This document shows, one piece after another, positions 27,183-35,959 of a DNA stretch of 64,000 bases. A model generated the notes under the pieces. It ran no database searches. It saw only the letters and a program-made list of their open reading frames with translations, and had not been told where the DNA came from. The position numbers and the translations under genes are program-made. Origin of the DNA: an uncultured Gammaproteobacteria bacterium (GTDB lineage Bacteria; Pseudomonadota; Gammaproteobacteria; Arenicellales; JAANXG01). The first letter of the stretch is position 1, and each line of letters begins with the position of its first letter. Location: positions 422,479 to 486,478 of the forward strand of contig CAMYJT010000001.1 of assembly GCA_947258785.1 (NCBI GenBank), given 5' to 3'.

Positions 27183-29579
27183 TTGGATATCAGTAAACCG
27201 GGAAACAATCCGTTCATGGGTGCCGCCCTCGTTAGATTGATTATCCGTATTCGCGTGTTGGTCGTTATCGCGACGGTGGCGCTCGTGGGATTCGCTGCGA
27301 GCGGTATTCAATATCTGACATTCACTACCGATTACCGCGCCTTCTTCAGCCGGGACAATCCTCAGCTCAAGGCGTTCGAGGCCATTCAGAATACCTACGC
27401 CAAGTACGACAATTTGATGTTTGTCCTCGCCCCAGCGAACGGTCATGTCTTTACAAGAGAGGCGCTGTCAGCCATTGAATGGTTGACCGAGCAGGCCTGG
27501 CAGGTGCCGTACTCGTCGCGGGTTGATTCTCTGTCAAATTTTCAACATACCTATGCCGAAGGCAACGACCTGGTCGTTGAAGATCTGTACACCGATGCCG
27601 TGTCACTGGACGAAGAGCAGATCCTGAAAATTAAAAGCGTCGCGATGACGGAGCCTTTGTTGCGGAATCGGTTGGTGTCAGATCGCGGTCATGTGACCGG
27701 GGTAAACGTCACGGTCCAACTGCCCGGGCGGAATCCAAACCGTGAGGTACCGGAAGTGGCCGGTTACGGGCGCCAGCTGGCAAGCGATTTTCGAGAACGC
27801 TATCCAGCGATAGATATCCATCTGACCGGTGTGGTCATGATGAATGTCTCTTTCCCCGAAGCGTCTCAGCACGACATGCGGACATTCATGCCGGTGATGT
27901 TTATCGTCGTGATTGTCACGCTGATGCTGATGACCCGATCGGTGGCCGGAACATTGGGTACCGTATTAGTGATTGCGTTTTCAACTTTGAGCGCCATTGG
28001 GTTGGCGGGCTGGATGGGAATAAAGCTTACCGGACCATCGGCGGCGTCACCAATCATCATCTTGACACTTGCAGTGGCGGACTGTGTTCATTTGTTGACG
28101 AATTTTGTTCAAGCAATGCACCGCGGAGTTAGCAAAGTGGACGCCATGCAGGAGAGCATGCGTGTAAATCTACAGCCACTATTTATCACCAGCCTGACCA
28201 CCGCAATCGGTTTCCTGAGCATGAACCTGAGCGACGTACCTCCATTTCGTGACCTGGGAAATATTATTGCGACAGGGGTCGCACTGGCGTTCGTGTTTTC
28301 AATTACGTTTTTGCCTGCATTCATGAGTATCATGCCGGTGCACGTGCGGCGGCAGCCGAGTCATGGTGATCGAGTGATGCGCTGGTTTGCGGAATTCGTG
28401 GTATCGCGGCACCGCCAGCTGCTGAGGTGGCTGGGTCCAATGTTGTTGGCCTTGATTGCGTTTATTCCAGCGAATGAATTCAACGACGAATTCGTCAAAT
28501 ATTTCGACAAGACTATTGAATTCCGCCGGGCAACCGATTTCACGACGGAGAACCTCACCGGGATTTACACCATCCAGCTGTCACTGGATTCCGGGGGTTC
28601 AAATGAAATTTCCAAACCCGAGTTTCTGGCCGCAGTGAACGAATTCACCGAGTGGTTTCGGCAGCAGCCGGAGGTCATTCATGTCAATTCCATTACCGAT
28701 ACCTTCAAACGCCTGAATAAGAGCCTCCATAACGACGATGAGGCGTGGTATCGAGTACCGGAGCGCCGCGATCTGGCCGCTCAGTATCTCCTGTTGTACG
28801 AGATGTCGCTGCCGTACGGGCTTGACCTTAACGACCAGGTCAATATCGACAAATCAGCGACGCGTTTTGTGGTGACAACACATAGTCTATCCACCAAGGA
28901 CACCCTGGCACTGGAGGCGCGCGCCCGGTCATGGCTGAAACAAAATGCGCCGGAGTCGATGCATTCCGCCCGGGGTTCGAGTCCCAACATCATGTTTGCC
29001 CACATCACTAAGCGCAATATCCGCAGCATGTTGGTCGGTACCACCTTGGCGCTGATAGCGATATCTCTCATTCTTATTGTCGCGCTGCGCTCCCTGAAGT
29101 TCGGCCTGATCAGCCTGGTACCGAATCTGACGCCAGCCGCACTGGCGTTTGGGTTGTGGGGGATTCTGGTTGGGCAAGTGGGGCTGTCAATCTCGATCGT
29201 CACGGCAATGACACTGGGTATCATCGTCGACGACACGGTTCATTTTCTGAGTAAATACACGCGTGCACGCCGGGAGGACAACATGGATGCCGCCGATGCG
29301 GTGCGCTACGCCTTTACCACTGTCGGCATGGCCTTGTTGGTGACCTCGGTGGTTCTGATCGCCGGCTTTTTGGTGTTGTCGCAATCCGCGTTTCAGGTCA
29401 ATTCGGGTATGGGGCTGCTCACCGCGATCACTATTGCGTTCGCGTTGATCGCCGACTTTCTGTTTCTGCCACCGTTGTTGATGGCAATGGACCGGTGGAA
29501 GATGGCCCGGAGTGGGACGCCAGCCCCGGCAGTAGCCGGTGAAAGTGTGCCAGTAATCAAGAAAAATATCCCACTTTGA
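27183..29579 (+). CDS. RND-superfamily exporter (HAE3/MMPL type)
   Basis: A 798-residue inner-membrane protein with RND topology: a first transmembrane helix (about 20-40), a large periplasmic loop, five helices (about 235-395), a second periplasmic loop and a final helix cluster (about 615-780). The helix-4/6 type segments carry charged pairs, for example ADCVHLL and VDDTVHFL, at the positions where RND proteins relay protons. HAE3/MMPL relatives move hydrophobic molecules such as hopanoids or lipids; the substrate here is unknown. No membrane-fusion or outer-membrane partner is adjacent. TTG is the first start; an ATG at 27216 is an alternative. Confidence 0.85.
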   Translation: MDISKPGNNPFMGAALVRLIIRIRVLVVIATVALVGFAASGIQYLTFTTDYRAFFSRDNPQLKAFEAIQNTYAKYDNLMFVLAPANGHVFTREALSAIEWLTEQAWQVPYSSRVDSLSNFQHTYAEGNDLVVEDLYTDAVSLDEEQILKIKSVAMTEPLLRNRLVSDRGHVTGVNVTVQLPGRNPNREVPEVAGYGRQLASDFRERYPAIDIHLTGVVMMNVSFPEASQHDMRTFMPVMFIVVIVTLMLMTRSVAGTLGTVLVIAFSTLSAIGLAGWMGIKLTGPSAASPIIILTLAVADCVHLLTNFVQAMHRGVSKVDAMQESMRVNLQPLFITSLTTAIGFLSMNLSDVPPFRDLGNIIATGVALAFVFSITFLPAFMSIMPVHVRRQPSHGDRVMRWFAEFVVSRHRQLLRWLGPMLLALIAFIPANEFNDEFVKYFDKTIEFRRATDFTTENLTGIYTIQLSLDSGGSNEISKPEFLAAVNEFTEWFRQQPEVIHVNSITDTFKRLNKSLHNDDEAWYRVPERRDLAAQYLLLYEMSLPYGLDLNDQVNIDKSATRFVVTTHSLSTKDTLALEARARSWLKQNAPESMHSARGSSPNIMFAHITKRNIRSMLVGTTLALIAISLILIVALRSLKFGLISLVPNLTPAALAFGLWGILVGQVGLSISIVTAMTLGIIVDDTVHFLSKYTRARREDNMDAADAVRYAFTTVGMALLVTSVVLIAGFLVLSQSAFQVNSGMGLLTAITIAFALIADFLFLPPLLMAMDRWKMARSGTPAPAVAGESVPVIKKNIPL

Positions 29580-29812
29580 CTATAATTCACTCTATCTATG
29601 GTCAAATAACAGCAAAATCACTTACATATAGCGATGTGGTGGGTGTCTAAGCCCCATGTTTGCGATTATTTTGCCAAAAGTGGGAGGGGTAACTCATCGC
29701 CAGGCCTCCGCGGCGACGCGAGCCATGACGGACGTGCGCAGGCCCTCGGAAACACGCTGGTGTACCGCAGGGCGGCCGCGCGCGTTCCCGGTACGCAACG
29801 CCGCCGTGATGG

Positions 29813-30466
29813 TCAACGGGGTGGACCCGCCAGCAGCTGCGGGTGCCGATTCGCCAGGAAGTCGCGCAGCGGCCTGAATTGGCGACGCACCCGCTCGACG
29901 TCATCCCAGAGGTCGAGATCGATCAACTCCGGCAGGACGAACAAATCGATACCGAGCCGCTGCGCCGTTGCCAGGGTCGTTCGATAGACCGAACTCAGTC
30001 CCCAGGGCATGTCTTCGAACAGCGCCGGTTGTGGACGAGTGAGCCCTAGGAAGTAGTAGCCGCCATCGTGGCTCGGTCCAAGCACACAGCGACCTTCGCG
30101 CAACGCGAGGTTGGCATCGATTAGGGCCTGGGGCGGGCAGTGAGGAACGTCGCAACCCATTACCCCGCCTGGATACGCGGTTTCCAGCGCTGCGTGCATT
30201 TTGGCGCCGAGATCGCCGACCGCCTGCACTTGCAGCTCGATGTCGAGAGACTGACACAGGGTGGAAAATATCGGATGTTGGGGGCCGGGCCACACATGCA
30301 GGTTGATTGGACCTGACCACGCGGACTTCGCCAGACGTACCGTATATTCGATACACCAGGCGGCGATATCAGCGGCCTCCTCGGCCGAGCAGTGTGGCAG
30401 CAGTCTGGTCTTGACCTGCCCGGCGACCGGCGCCTTGGTGAGCAGGTGTAGCGCAGGAGTCGGCAC
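29813..30466 (-). CDS. TIGR04282-type glycosyltransferase-like protein
   Basis: A 217-residue protein with a nucleotide-sugar-transferase-like fold. The N-terminal TKAPVAGQVKTRLLP motif (about residues 9-23), the MGCDVPHCPP acidic motif and SHDGGYYFLGL are typical of the CofC-like family known as transferase 1, rSAM/selenodomain-associated. It starts with GTG and lies ten bases downstream of the TIGR04283-type gene, so the two form an operon. The actual substrate is unknown. Confidence 0.85.
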   Translation of the reverse strand: MPTPALHLLTKAPVAGQVKTRLLPHCSAEEAADIAAWCIEYTVRLAKSAWSGPINLHVWPGPQHPIFSTLCQSLDIELQVQAVGDLGAKMHAALETAYPGGVMGCDVPHCPPQALIDANLALREGRCVLGPSHDGGYYFLGLTRPQPALFEDMPWGLSSVYRTTLATAQRLGIDLFVLPELIDLDLWDDVERVRRQFRPLRDFLANRHPQLLAGPPR

Positions 30467-30475
30467 GTCGAGCGG

Positions 30476-31177
30476 TCAACGGATATGCGGGTAACGGTGC
30501 GCGAGGCGGCCAGGCGACACACCAGCCCAGTACTGCATGCGAAACCACCACATCCGTAAAATCGTGGCGATGACGCCCGATTCGCGCCATCTTCGGCTTG
30601 ACGTGATCACCGGTCGCCGGACGCGATGCGGAGGACCGAGACGTTTGAGCTTTTTAGACAGGGCGATGTCCTCCATGAGGAGTATATCGGGAAAGCCGCC
30701 AACGCTCTGGAAGGCCTCACGACTAACGAATAATGCCTGGTCGCCGGTGGCGATACCGGTCAATGCGGACCGATGGTTCATCAACCACGCAACCGATTTC
30801 ATGGACAGCCGATTGGTGTCAAAACTCACGTCGAAGCGGCCCCAAAACCACGGACCTCGGTCGGCCGCCGCCAGTTCGGTGCCGGCGTCACGGGGAAGCC
30901 GAGTATCCGCGTGCAGGAAGATCAGCACATCACCATCGGCCAGGGCGGCCCCCCGATTCATCTGCCGTGAGCGACCAGATTTGGAAACGGCAAGAACGAC
31001 CTGTAGAGCGCGCACCCGATCCCGGCCGCTTTGGGCCAGATGCCAGGTAGCATCGTGACTTCCGCCGTCCACAATCACCAGTTGATCGATAGACCGATCC
31101 TGGTCCAAGGAGTTAACCAGATCGGTGATTTGGTCTTCCTCGTTCAGTACCGGGACAACCACCGAGATGTAGGGCAT
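30476..31177 (-). CDS. TIGR04283-type glycosyltransferase, family 2
   Basis: A GT-A glycosyltransferase of about 233 residues. ISVVVPVLNEEDQI at the N-terminus and VDGGSHDAT begin the nucleotide-binding half; FLHADTRLP provides the metal-binding DxD-like motif. GDQALFVSREAFQSVGGFPDILLMED is the acceptor-side region, and a hydrophobic C-terminal helix suggests membrane association. It matches transferase 2, rSAM/selenodomain-associated. The reading frame is open 27 codons further upstream, but the family starts at MPYISVVVP (31177). The radical-SAM partner often linked to this pair is not in the window. Confidence 0.87.
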   Translation of the reverse strand: MPYISVVVPVLNEEDQITDLVNSLDQDRSIDQLVIVDGGSHDATWHLAQSGRDRVRALQVVLAVSKSGRSRQMNRGAALADGDVLIFLHADTRLPRDAGTELAAADRGPWFWGRFDVSFDTNRLSMKSVAWLMNHRSALTGIATGDQALFVSREAFQSVGGFPDILLMEDIALSKKLKRLGPPHRVRRPVITSSRRWRESGVIATILRMWWFRMQYWAGVSPGRLAHRYPHIR

Positions 31178-31191
31178 GCTACCGGCGGCGG

Positions 31192-31422
31192 TCACGGGTC
31201 GGGTGTACCTCGCCGGTACTGATACATCAGTTTGAGTAGCACCAGCACCGGTCCGCACGTGTGGAAGAGCAGATCAAAGACATCAACCGGCCGCACCAGG
31301 ACGCCCGAATACAACATCTGTAATTTCTGCCACAAATGGGGCTCCGGCAGGACCGGGGCCAGCCCGAGCCCTGCACCCAAGGTCAGCGCCACCCACCACG
31401 GTATCCGGTCAAGCCATTTCAT
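31192..31422 (-). CDS. Small two-helix membrane protein linked to glycosyltransferases
   Basis: A 76-residue protein with two hydrophobic segments (about 8-25 and 46-66) separated by a polar, proline-rich linker (LPEPHLWQKL). It ends 14 bases before the TIGR04283-type start and is on the same strand, so it heads this three-gene operon. Short proteins of this pattern accompany such glycosyltransferases in other genomes; its role is unknown. Confidence 0.7.
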   Translation of the reverse strand: MKWLDRIPWWVALTLGAGLGLAPVLPEPHLWQKLQMLYSGVLVRPVDVFDLLFHTCGPVLVLLKLMYQYRRGTPDP

Positions 31423-31531
31423 CGTCCGTTACGCGGATCCGCAAACTCTCTTCTGCCGTGGCCTGGAATGGTTGACCGATCCTTCATCGCAAGCTGACCG
31501 GCACGGCGGATACCGTCTGTTGGAGTAACCA

Positions 31532-32743
31532 TCACCTCCCCCGGCGAGCGGCGATCCGCAGGCGTAACGCGTTTAATTTGATAAAGCCGGTGGCGTCTGC
31601 CTGGTCGAATGCACCGGCATCGTCTTCAAACGTCGCCACCCGCTCATCGAACAGTGAATCGCTGTCCGAGCGACGACCCACTACAATGACATTGCCTTTG
31701 TACAACTTCAATCGCACCGAACCGTTGACGATCGCCTGAGACGCGTCAATCAATTGTTGCAGCACAATCCGTTCGGGGCTCCACCAGTAACCGTTGTAGA
31801 TCAGGCTCGCATACCTCGGCATAAGTTCATCCTTGAGGTGAGCGACTTCCCGATCCAAAGTCAAAGACTCCATTGCCTGGTGAGCCTTTAGAATAATTGT
31901 TCCACCCGGTGCTTCATAGCAGCCGCGTGACTTCATTCCCACATAACGATTTTCGACGATGTCGGCGCGTCCAACTCCGTGTCGGCCGCCCAGTTCGTTC
32001 AATTGCCGCATGACTGCTGCAGGGCTGGTCGGTGTGCCGTCGACAGCGACGATGTCTCCATGAGCAAACTCGAGCTCCAGATACTGCGGGTCGTCCGGTG
32101 CGAGTTCCGGCGCCACCGACCATCGCCACATCGAATTACTGGGTTCTGTCCAGGGGTCTTCTAATTCACCCCCCTCGTAGGAGATGTGCAGCAGGTTGGC
32201 GTCCATCGAATACTGAGATTTGCCGGTTCGGTTTTTTTCGACCTCGATGCCATGCGTATCCGCATAAGCCACCAGCCTGTCACGGGCGTCCAGGTCCCAT
32301 TCACGCCATGGGGCAATGATTTTGATATCCGGATTGAGGGCATAGGCCCCGAGTTCGAAGCGTACTTGGTCGTTTCCCTTGCCGGTAGCGCCGTGAGCAA
32401 TCGCGTCGGCACCTGTTTCTTCCGCAATTTCTACCAGACGCTTGGCGATGAGAGGACGGGCTATCGAGGTACCGAGTAAATAGGTCCCTTCATACAGGGT
32501 GTTACAGCGAAACATCGGGTAAACATAGTCGCGGGCGAACTCTTCCTTGAGATCCTCAATATATATTCCGGCGGCGCCCAGACGCTCGGCCTTGACCCTC
32601 GCCGGTTCGATTTCATCGCCCTGTCCGATATCGGCGGTGAAGGTAACCACTTCGCACGCATAGGTCTCTTGCAGCCATCTGAGAATGACCGAAGTATCCA
32701 GTCCACCCGAATAGGCGAGGACGACTTTTTTTATGGAAGACAA
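31532..32743 (-). CDS. argG: Argininosuccinate synthase
   Basis: ArgG joins citrulline and aspartate using ATP to form argininosuccinate. The 403-residue protein begins [15 protein letters not shown], the ATP-pyrophosphatase P-loop (residues 5-19), and contains the family motifs [15 protein letters not shown] and [12 protein letters not shown]. It starts with TTG and has no strong Shine-Dalgarno. It is monocistronic, apart from the other arginine genes (argD/argF at 34-36 kb, argH at 58 kb). Confidence 0.97.
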   Translation of the reverse strand: MSSIKKVVLAYSGGLDTSVILRWLQETYACEVVTFTADIGQGDEIEPARVKAERLGAAGIYIEDLKEEFARDYVYPMFRCNTLYEGTYLLGTSIARPLIAKRLVEIAEETGADAIAHGATGKGNDQVRFELGAYALNPDIKIIAPWREWDLDARDRLVAYADTHGIEVEKNRTGKSQYSMDANLLHISYEGGELEDPWTEPSNSMWRWSVAPELAPDDPQYLELEFAHGDIVAVDGTPTSPAAVMRQLNELGGRHGVGRADIVENRYVGMKSRGCYEAPGGTIILKAHQAMESLTLDREVAHLKDELMPRYASLIYNGYWWSPERIVLQQLIDASQAIVNGSVRLKLYKGNVIVVGRRSDSDSLFDERVATFEDDAGAFDQADATGFIKLNALRLRIAARRGR

Positions 32744-32775
32744 GGGCGTTGACGGAATCTCAGAGTGAGGATCAT

Positions 32776-32804
32776 ATCATCGTAAGAAGTACCGCCAAGG
32801 TCAA
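32776..32804 (-). promoter_or_regulatory. Candidate sigma-70 promoter of argG
   Basis: On the - strand TTGACC (-35) and GATGAT (-10) are separated by 17 bases and lie about 30 bases upstream of the argG TTG. The -35 matches five of six consensus bases, the -10 four. The remaining gene-free stretch up to 33050 shows no gene, hairpin or repeat that I can support. Confidence 0.4.
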
Positions 32805-33050
32805 GAATGAAACGGCATGACGCGGAAGACAGGCAACGACGCGCCACGAGACATGTTAAACGGCAGGGGGCGTTGTAGGGCATCTTTACGTGGGTTGAGC
32901 GGGCGCCGGAATGAGGAAGTATTCCGGCAACTTTCATGTTGCTTGCAGGCTCGATGCGCCACGGTTTGTCTTGAATAATCGGCACAGCACTGTCATAGTC
33001 TTACGCATCGATTTGGGGTCACTTACCACAACAGATATAGGGGAATGAAT

Positions 33051-33146
33051 ATGAAGAATCCATTAGACTCCATAACCGGAACTATTGTCGCCGGCTTTGT
33101 CGTAACAGTCATTCTTTACGTATTTGCGAAGTCGTTTTTAGGTTAG
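33051..33146 (+). CDS. Small single-helix membrane peptide
   Basis: A 31-residue open frame, MKNPLDSITGTIVAGF followed by a hydrophobic run and an FAKSFLG end: one transmembrane helix (about 9-27) with a basic, inside-positive C-terminal end. AGGGG lies seven bases upstream of this ATG; the ATG two codons earlier is too close to it. The PuuD-like gene starts 26 bases after its stop with its own AGGA site, suggesting an operon. Function unknown. Confidence 0.65.
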   Translation: MKNPLDSITGTIVAGFVVTVILYVFAKSFLG

Positions 33147-33172
33147 CCCTCTCAAAACAGAGGAACAGAAAA

Positions 33173-33685
33173 ATGTTGGAAGTGATCGACCGCTGGTTGC
33201 ACATTCTTTCAGGCATCACCTGGATTGGTCTTCTGTATTATTTCAACTTCGTTCAAGTCCCCGGCTTGGGTAAGGCCAAGGCAGAAGGCACTGCTGCGGG
33301 TATAACCAAGCACATTGCACCACGGGCCCTGCTATGGTTCCGTTGGGCTGCGCTTGCGACCTGGGTTACCGGTGCGCTCTATCTTCTACTTGGCCACGGC
33401 ACCCAGACAACAAACGGCATTGTTCGCGCTTTTTTACTGCAGGACTCGGCGGCTTACATAGGTATCGGGGCATGGCTAGGCACCATAATGCTCTTCAATG
33501 TCTGGGTGCTGATCTGGCCCAACCAGAAAAAAGTCCTGGGCCTGGTACCAGCCTCGGACGAGGACAAGGCCAGCGCCGCACGGGTAGCGCTATTGGCATC
33601 GCGCACCAACACGATGCTGTCAATTCCAATGCTGTTTTTCATGATCACCGGATCGCCCGCGCACCAGATGGGAGTCTTTAGTTAG
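33173..33685 (+). CDS. PuuD-like membrane protein (urate oxidase N-terminal domain family)
   Basis: A 170-residue integral membrane protein with about four helices (roughly 8-25, 50-72, 92-113, 145-162). The opening DRWLHILSGITWIGLLYYFNFVQVPG and the central PRALLWFRWAALATWVTGALYLL match the membrane domain of PuuD-type urate hydroxylases (Urate_ox_N). The C-terminal cytochrome c domain of full PuuD is absent, so urate oxidation is not implied; such short versions are of unknown function and may be heme or quinone linked. It follows a 31-residue membrane peptide. Confidence 0.8.
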   Translation: MLEVIDRWLHILSGITWIGLLYYFNFVQVPGLGKAKAEGTAAGITKHIAPRALLWFRWAALATWVTGALYLLLGHGTQTTNGIVRAFLLQDSAAYIGIGAWLGTIMLFNVWVLIWPNQKKVLGLVPASDEDKASAARVALLASRTNTMLSIPMLFFMITGSPAHQMGVFS

Positions 33686-33745
33686 AGCTGAGTCGTCGAT
33701 GCAGAATCTGGCCCGGTGATGTTATCGGGCGCTAGGTGGCGTCGG

Positions 33746-33774
33746 TTGGCAGCCCTCAGGGAACCGTTTACACT
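33746..33774 (+). promoter_or_regulatory. Candidate promoter of the argDF operon
   Basis: TTGGCA and TACACT are separated by exactly 17 bases. The predicted start of transcription near 33781 falls at the base of the hairpin described next, leaving a leader of about 32 bases before argD. Confidence 0.4.
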
Positions 33775-33783
33775 TTGAATTGT

Positions 33784-33807
33784 AGCGCTCTGTTCTAGAG
33801 CGCTTTT
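33784..33807 (+). terminator. Hairpin with short U-run just before argD
   Basis: An 8-bp stem (33784-33791 with 33797-33804), a 5-base loop and TTTT end seven bases before the argD ATG. It could terminate the PuuD-like transcript, or form a 5'-terminal hairpin of the argD mRNA if the promoter at 33746 is used. Confidence 0.55.
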
Positions 33808-33813
33808 GTATTT

Positions 33814-35010
33814 ATGGGACAGGACACACAGTACTTGATGCATACGTATTCCCGCCTGCCAGTGGCCTTCGAGCGTGGCAGCGGTGCGTTGTTGTGGGAT
33901 GCCGCTGGAGACTGTTATCTTGATGCGCTTGGCGGAATAGCGGTGGTTGGGTTGGGGCACGCCCATCCCGAATTGGCGGATGTTATCGCCGACCAGGCCC
34001 ACACCTTATTGCATTGTTCGAACCTCTACGATGTTCCGCTGCAGAGCCAACTCGGTAAGCGCTTGTGTGAGGTTTCAGGGATGGACCGGTCGTTTTTTGG
34101 TAATTCCGGCGCCGAGGCCAATGAAACGGCGATTAAACTCGCCCGCCGATACGGTCACGGCAGGGGTATTGACATACCGGAAGTATTGGTGACCGAAGGG
34201 GCTTTTCACGGCCGTACCTTGGCGACCTTGACGGCGACCGCCAACCGCAAGGCCCATGCTGGATTCGAGCCCTTGGTCAGTGGCTTCAAGAGAGTGCCTT
34301 TCGATGATCTGAACGCCGTGTGCCGGGTGGCGAGCGATAACCCAAATGTCGTCGCCGTTTTGGTCGAACCAATTCAGGGTGAAGGCGGGATCAATATTCC
34401 TGACTCGGGTTATTTGACGGGGCTGCGAGAGATTTGTGATCGCCAGGGTTGGTTGCTGATATTGGATGAAATTCAAACCGGGATGTGCCGGACGGGTAAG
34501 TGGTTCAGCTATCAACACGATGGAGTCGTGCCGGACGTCCTCACCGTCGCCAAAGCGCTTGGCAACGGCGTTCCCATTGGAGCCTGTTTGGCCCGGGGCG
34601 AGGCCGCCGAGGTGCTGCTGCCGGGTACCCACGGTTCGACCTTCGGCGGCAACCCGCTGGCGTGCCGCGTCGCTCTGACGGTAATCGATATTCTGGAGCG
34701 GGATCGGCTGGCGGACAGGGCGGCAGAGCTCGGTTCCCGTATTCTAAAGATGCTTGAGCAGCGATTGGCGCCCCGGCCCATGGTTCGGTCGGTACGCGGA
34801 CGCGGGCTGATGATTGCTGTCGAGCTCGATCGTCCTTGCGGACAACTGGTGTCTCAGGCGCTTGAGCAGCATCTGCTGATTAATGTGACCGCTGAGACCG
34901 TCGTCAGACTGCTACCACCTTTGGTGATCAGTGACGAGGAGGTGATGATGCTCGTCGATCGTTTGACTGTAACGATTGACAATTTTCAAGCAAACGGCAA
35001 CGGGAAATGA
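33814..35010 (+). CDS. argD: Acetylornithine aminotransferase
   Basis: ArgD transaminates N-acetylglutamate semialdehyde to N-acetylornithine with PLP. The 398-residue class III aminotransferase starts with the family N-terminus (LMHTYSRLPVAFERG at 8-22) and contains GNSGAEANE, LILDEIQTG and the PLP lysine in VAKALGNGVPIG. The ATG at 33814 has no Shine-Dalgarno and sits seven bases after a hairpin. Its stop overlaps argF by four bases. Related enzymes of this family can also act on succinylated substrates; the arginine context favours ArgD. Confidence 0.94.
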   Translation: MGQDTQYLMHTYSRLPVAFERGSGALLWDAAGDCYLDALGGIAVVGLGHAHPELADVIADQAHTLLHCSNLYDVPLQSQLGKRLCEVSGMDRSFFGNSGAEANETAIKLARRYGHGRGIDIPEVLVTEGAFHGRTLATLTATANRKAHAGFEPLVSGFKRVPFDDLNAVCRVASDNPNVVAVLVEPIQGEGGINIPDSGYLTGLREICDRQGWLLILDEIQTGMCRTGKWFSYQHDGVVPDVLTVAKALGNGVPIGACLARGEAAEVLLPGTHGSTFGGNPLACRVALTVIDILERDRLADRAAELGSRILKMLEQRLAPRPMVRSVRGRGLMIAVELDRPCGQLVSQALEQHLLINVTAETVVRLLPPLVISDEEVMMLVDRLTVTIDNFQANGNGK

Positions 35011-35939
35011 CAGTTCGGCATTTTTTGAGTTTGATGGACCTGAGTCCCGACGAACTACGCTGCTTAATACGTCGTGCGATCGAGATCAAGCAGGGTCTCA
35101 AGGTAGGTGAAGTGAGGCAACCGCTCGTAAACCGCACTTTAGCCATGATTTTCGACAAGTCGTCGACGCGCACGCGGTTGTCGTTTGAGGTGGCAATGAC
35201 TCAGTTTGGAGGTAATGCCGTGTTCTTATCGCCGGGAAGCACGCAACTTGGTCGTGGGGAACCGGTTGAGGACACGGCACGGGTTATGTCGCGCATGGTG
35301 GATGGGGTGGTCATTAGAACGTCAAGCCATGCAATGGTCGAGACCTTCGCCCGCTACGCGGAAGTTCCCGTCATAAACGGACTAACGGATGCTTTTCATC
35401 CCTGCCAATTGTTGGCTGATGTACAGACGTACCATGAGATGCGGGGCGACATTCAAGGGTGCCGCGTCGCGTGGATTGGCGATGGAAACAATATGTGTCA
35501 TTCATGGATCAATGCAGCACGTCAATTTCGTTTTTCTTTGACTATTTCCACACCGGCTGAGTTTCGACCTCGCGAGGATCTGTTGACTGCCGCAAGGGAA
35601 TTCATCGTCCTGAATGACGACCCCGCAATCGCCGCGGAAGACTCCGATGTCGTAGTTACGGACACTTGGGCGAGCATGGGCCAAGAACAAGACAAGGCGC
35701 GCCGTCTTGAGGCGTTTGAGGCGTTTCGGGTCGACCGGCGCATTATGGAGAAGGCCAAGCCGGACGCCGTATTCATGCATTGTCTTCCGGCCTATCGGGG
35801 GCATGAGGTGACGGCGGAGGTGATCGACGGGCCTCAGAGCCTAGTCTGGGAACAGGCAGAAAATCGCTTACATGCGCAGAAAGCGCTGCTGGAGTTTCTG
35901 CTGGCTGGCTCGGGCGCGATTACTGCAAATAAGGAGTAG
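35007..35939 (+). CDS. argF: Ornithine carbamoyltransferase
   Basis: ArgF makes citrulline from ornithine and carbamoyl phosphate. The 310-residue protein has the carbamoyl-phosphate motif STRTRLSFE (about 49-57), the HPCQLLADVQT motif and the ornithine-binding HCLPAYRG near the C-terminus. It is translationally coupled to argD, and an ABC ATPase gene follows within about 20 bases. Confidence 0.96.
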   Translation: MTVRHFLSLMDLSPDELRCLIRRAIEIKQGLKVGEVRQPLVNRTLAMIFDKSSTRTRLSFEVAMTQFGGNAVFLSPGSTQLGRGEPVEDTARVMSRMVDGVVIRTSSHAMVETFARYAEVPVINGLTDAFHPCQLLADVQTYHEMRGDIQGCRVAWIGDGNNMCHSWINAARQFRFSLTISTPAEFRPREDLLTAAREFIVLNDDPAIAAEDSDVVVTDTWASMGQEQDKARRLEAFEAFRVDRRIMEKAKPDAVFMHCLPAYRGHEVTAEVIDGPQSLVWEQAENRLHAQKALLEFLLAGSGAITANKE

Positions 35940-35959
35940 CCATCGGTAACGTGGCCGGC

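Noticed and set aside
29634..29987. 117-codon open frame on the + strand
   Set aside because: Arginine-rich, overlaps the end of the TIGR04282-type gene antisense, and has no recognisable domain.
33173..33685. Functional urate hydroxylase
   Set aside because: Only the membrane domain is present; the cytochrome c domain of PuuD is missing and no purine genes are nearby.
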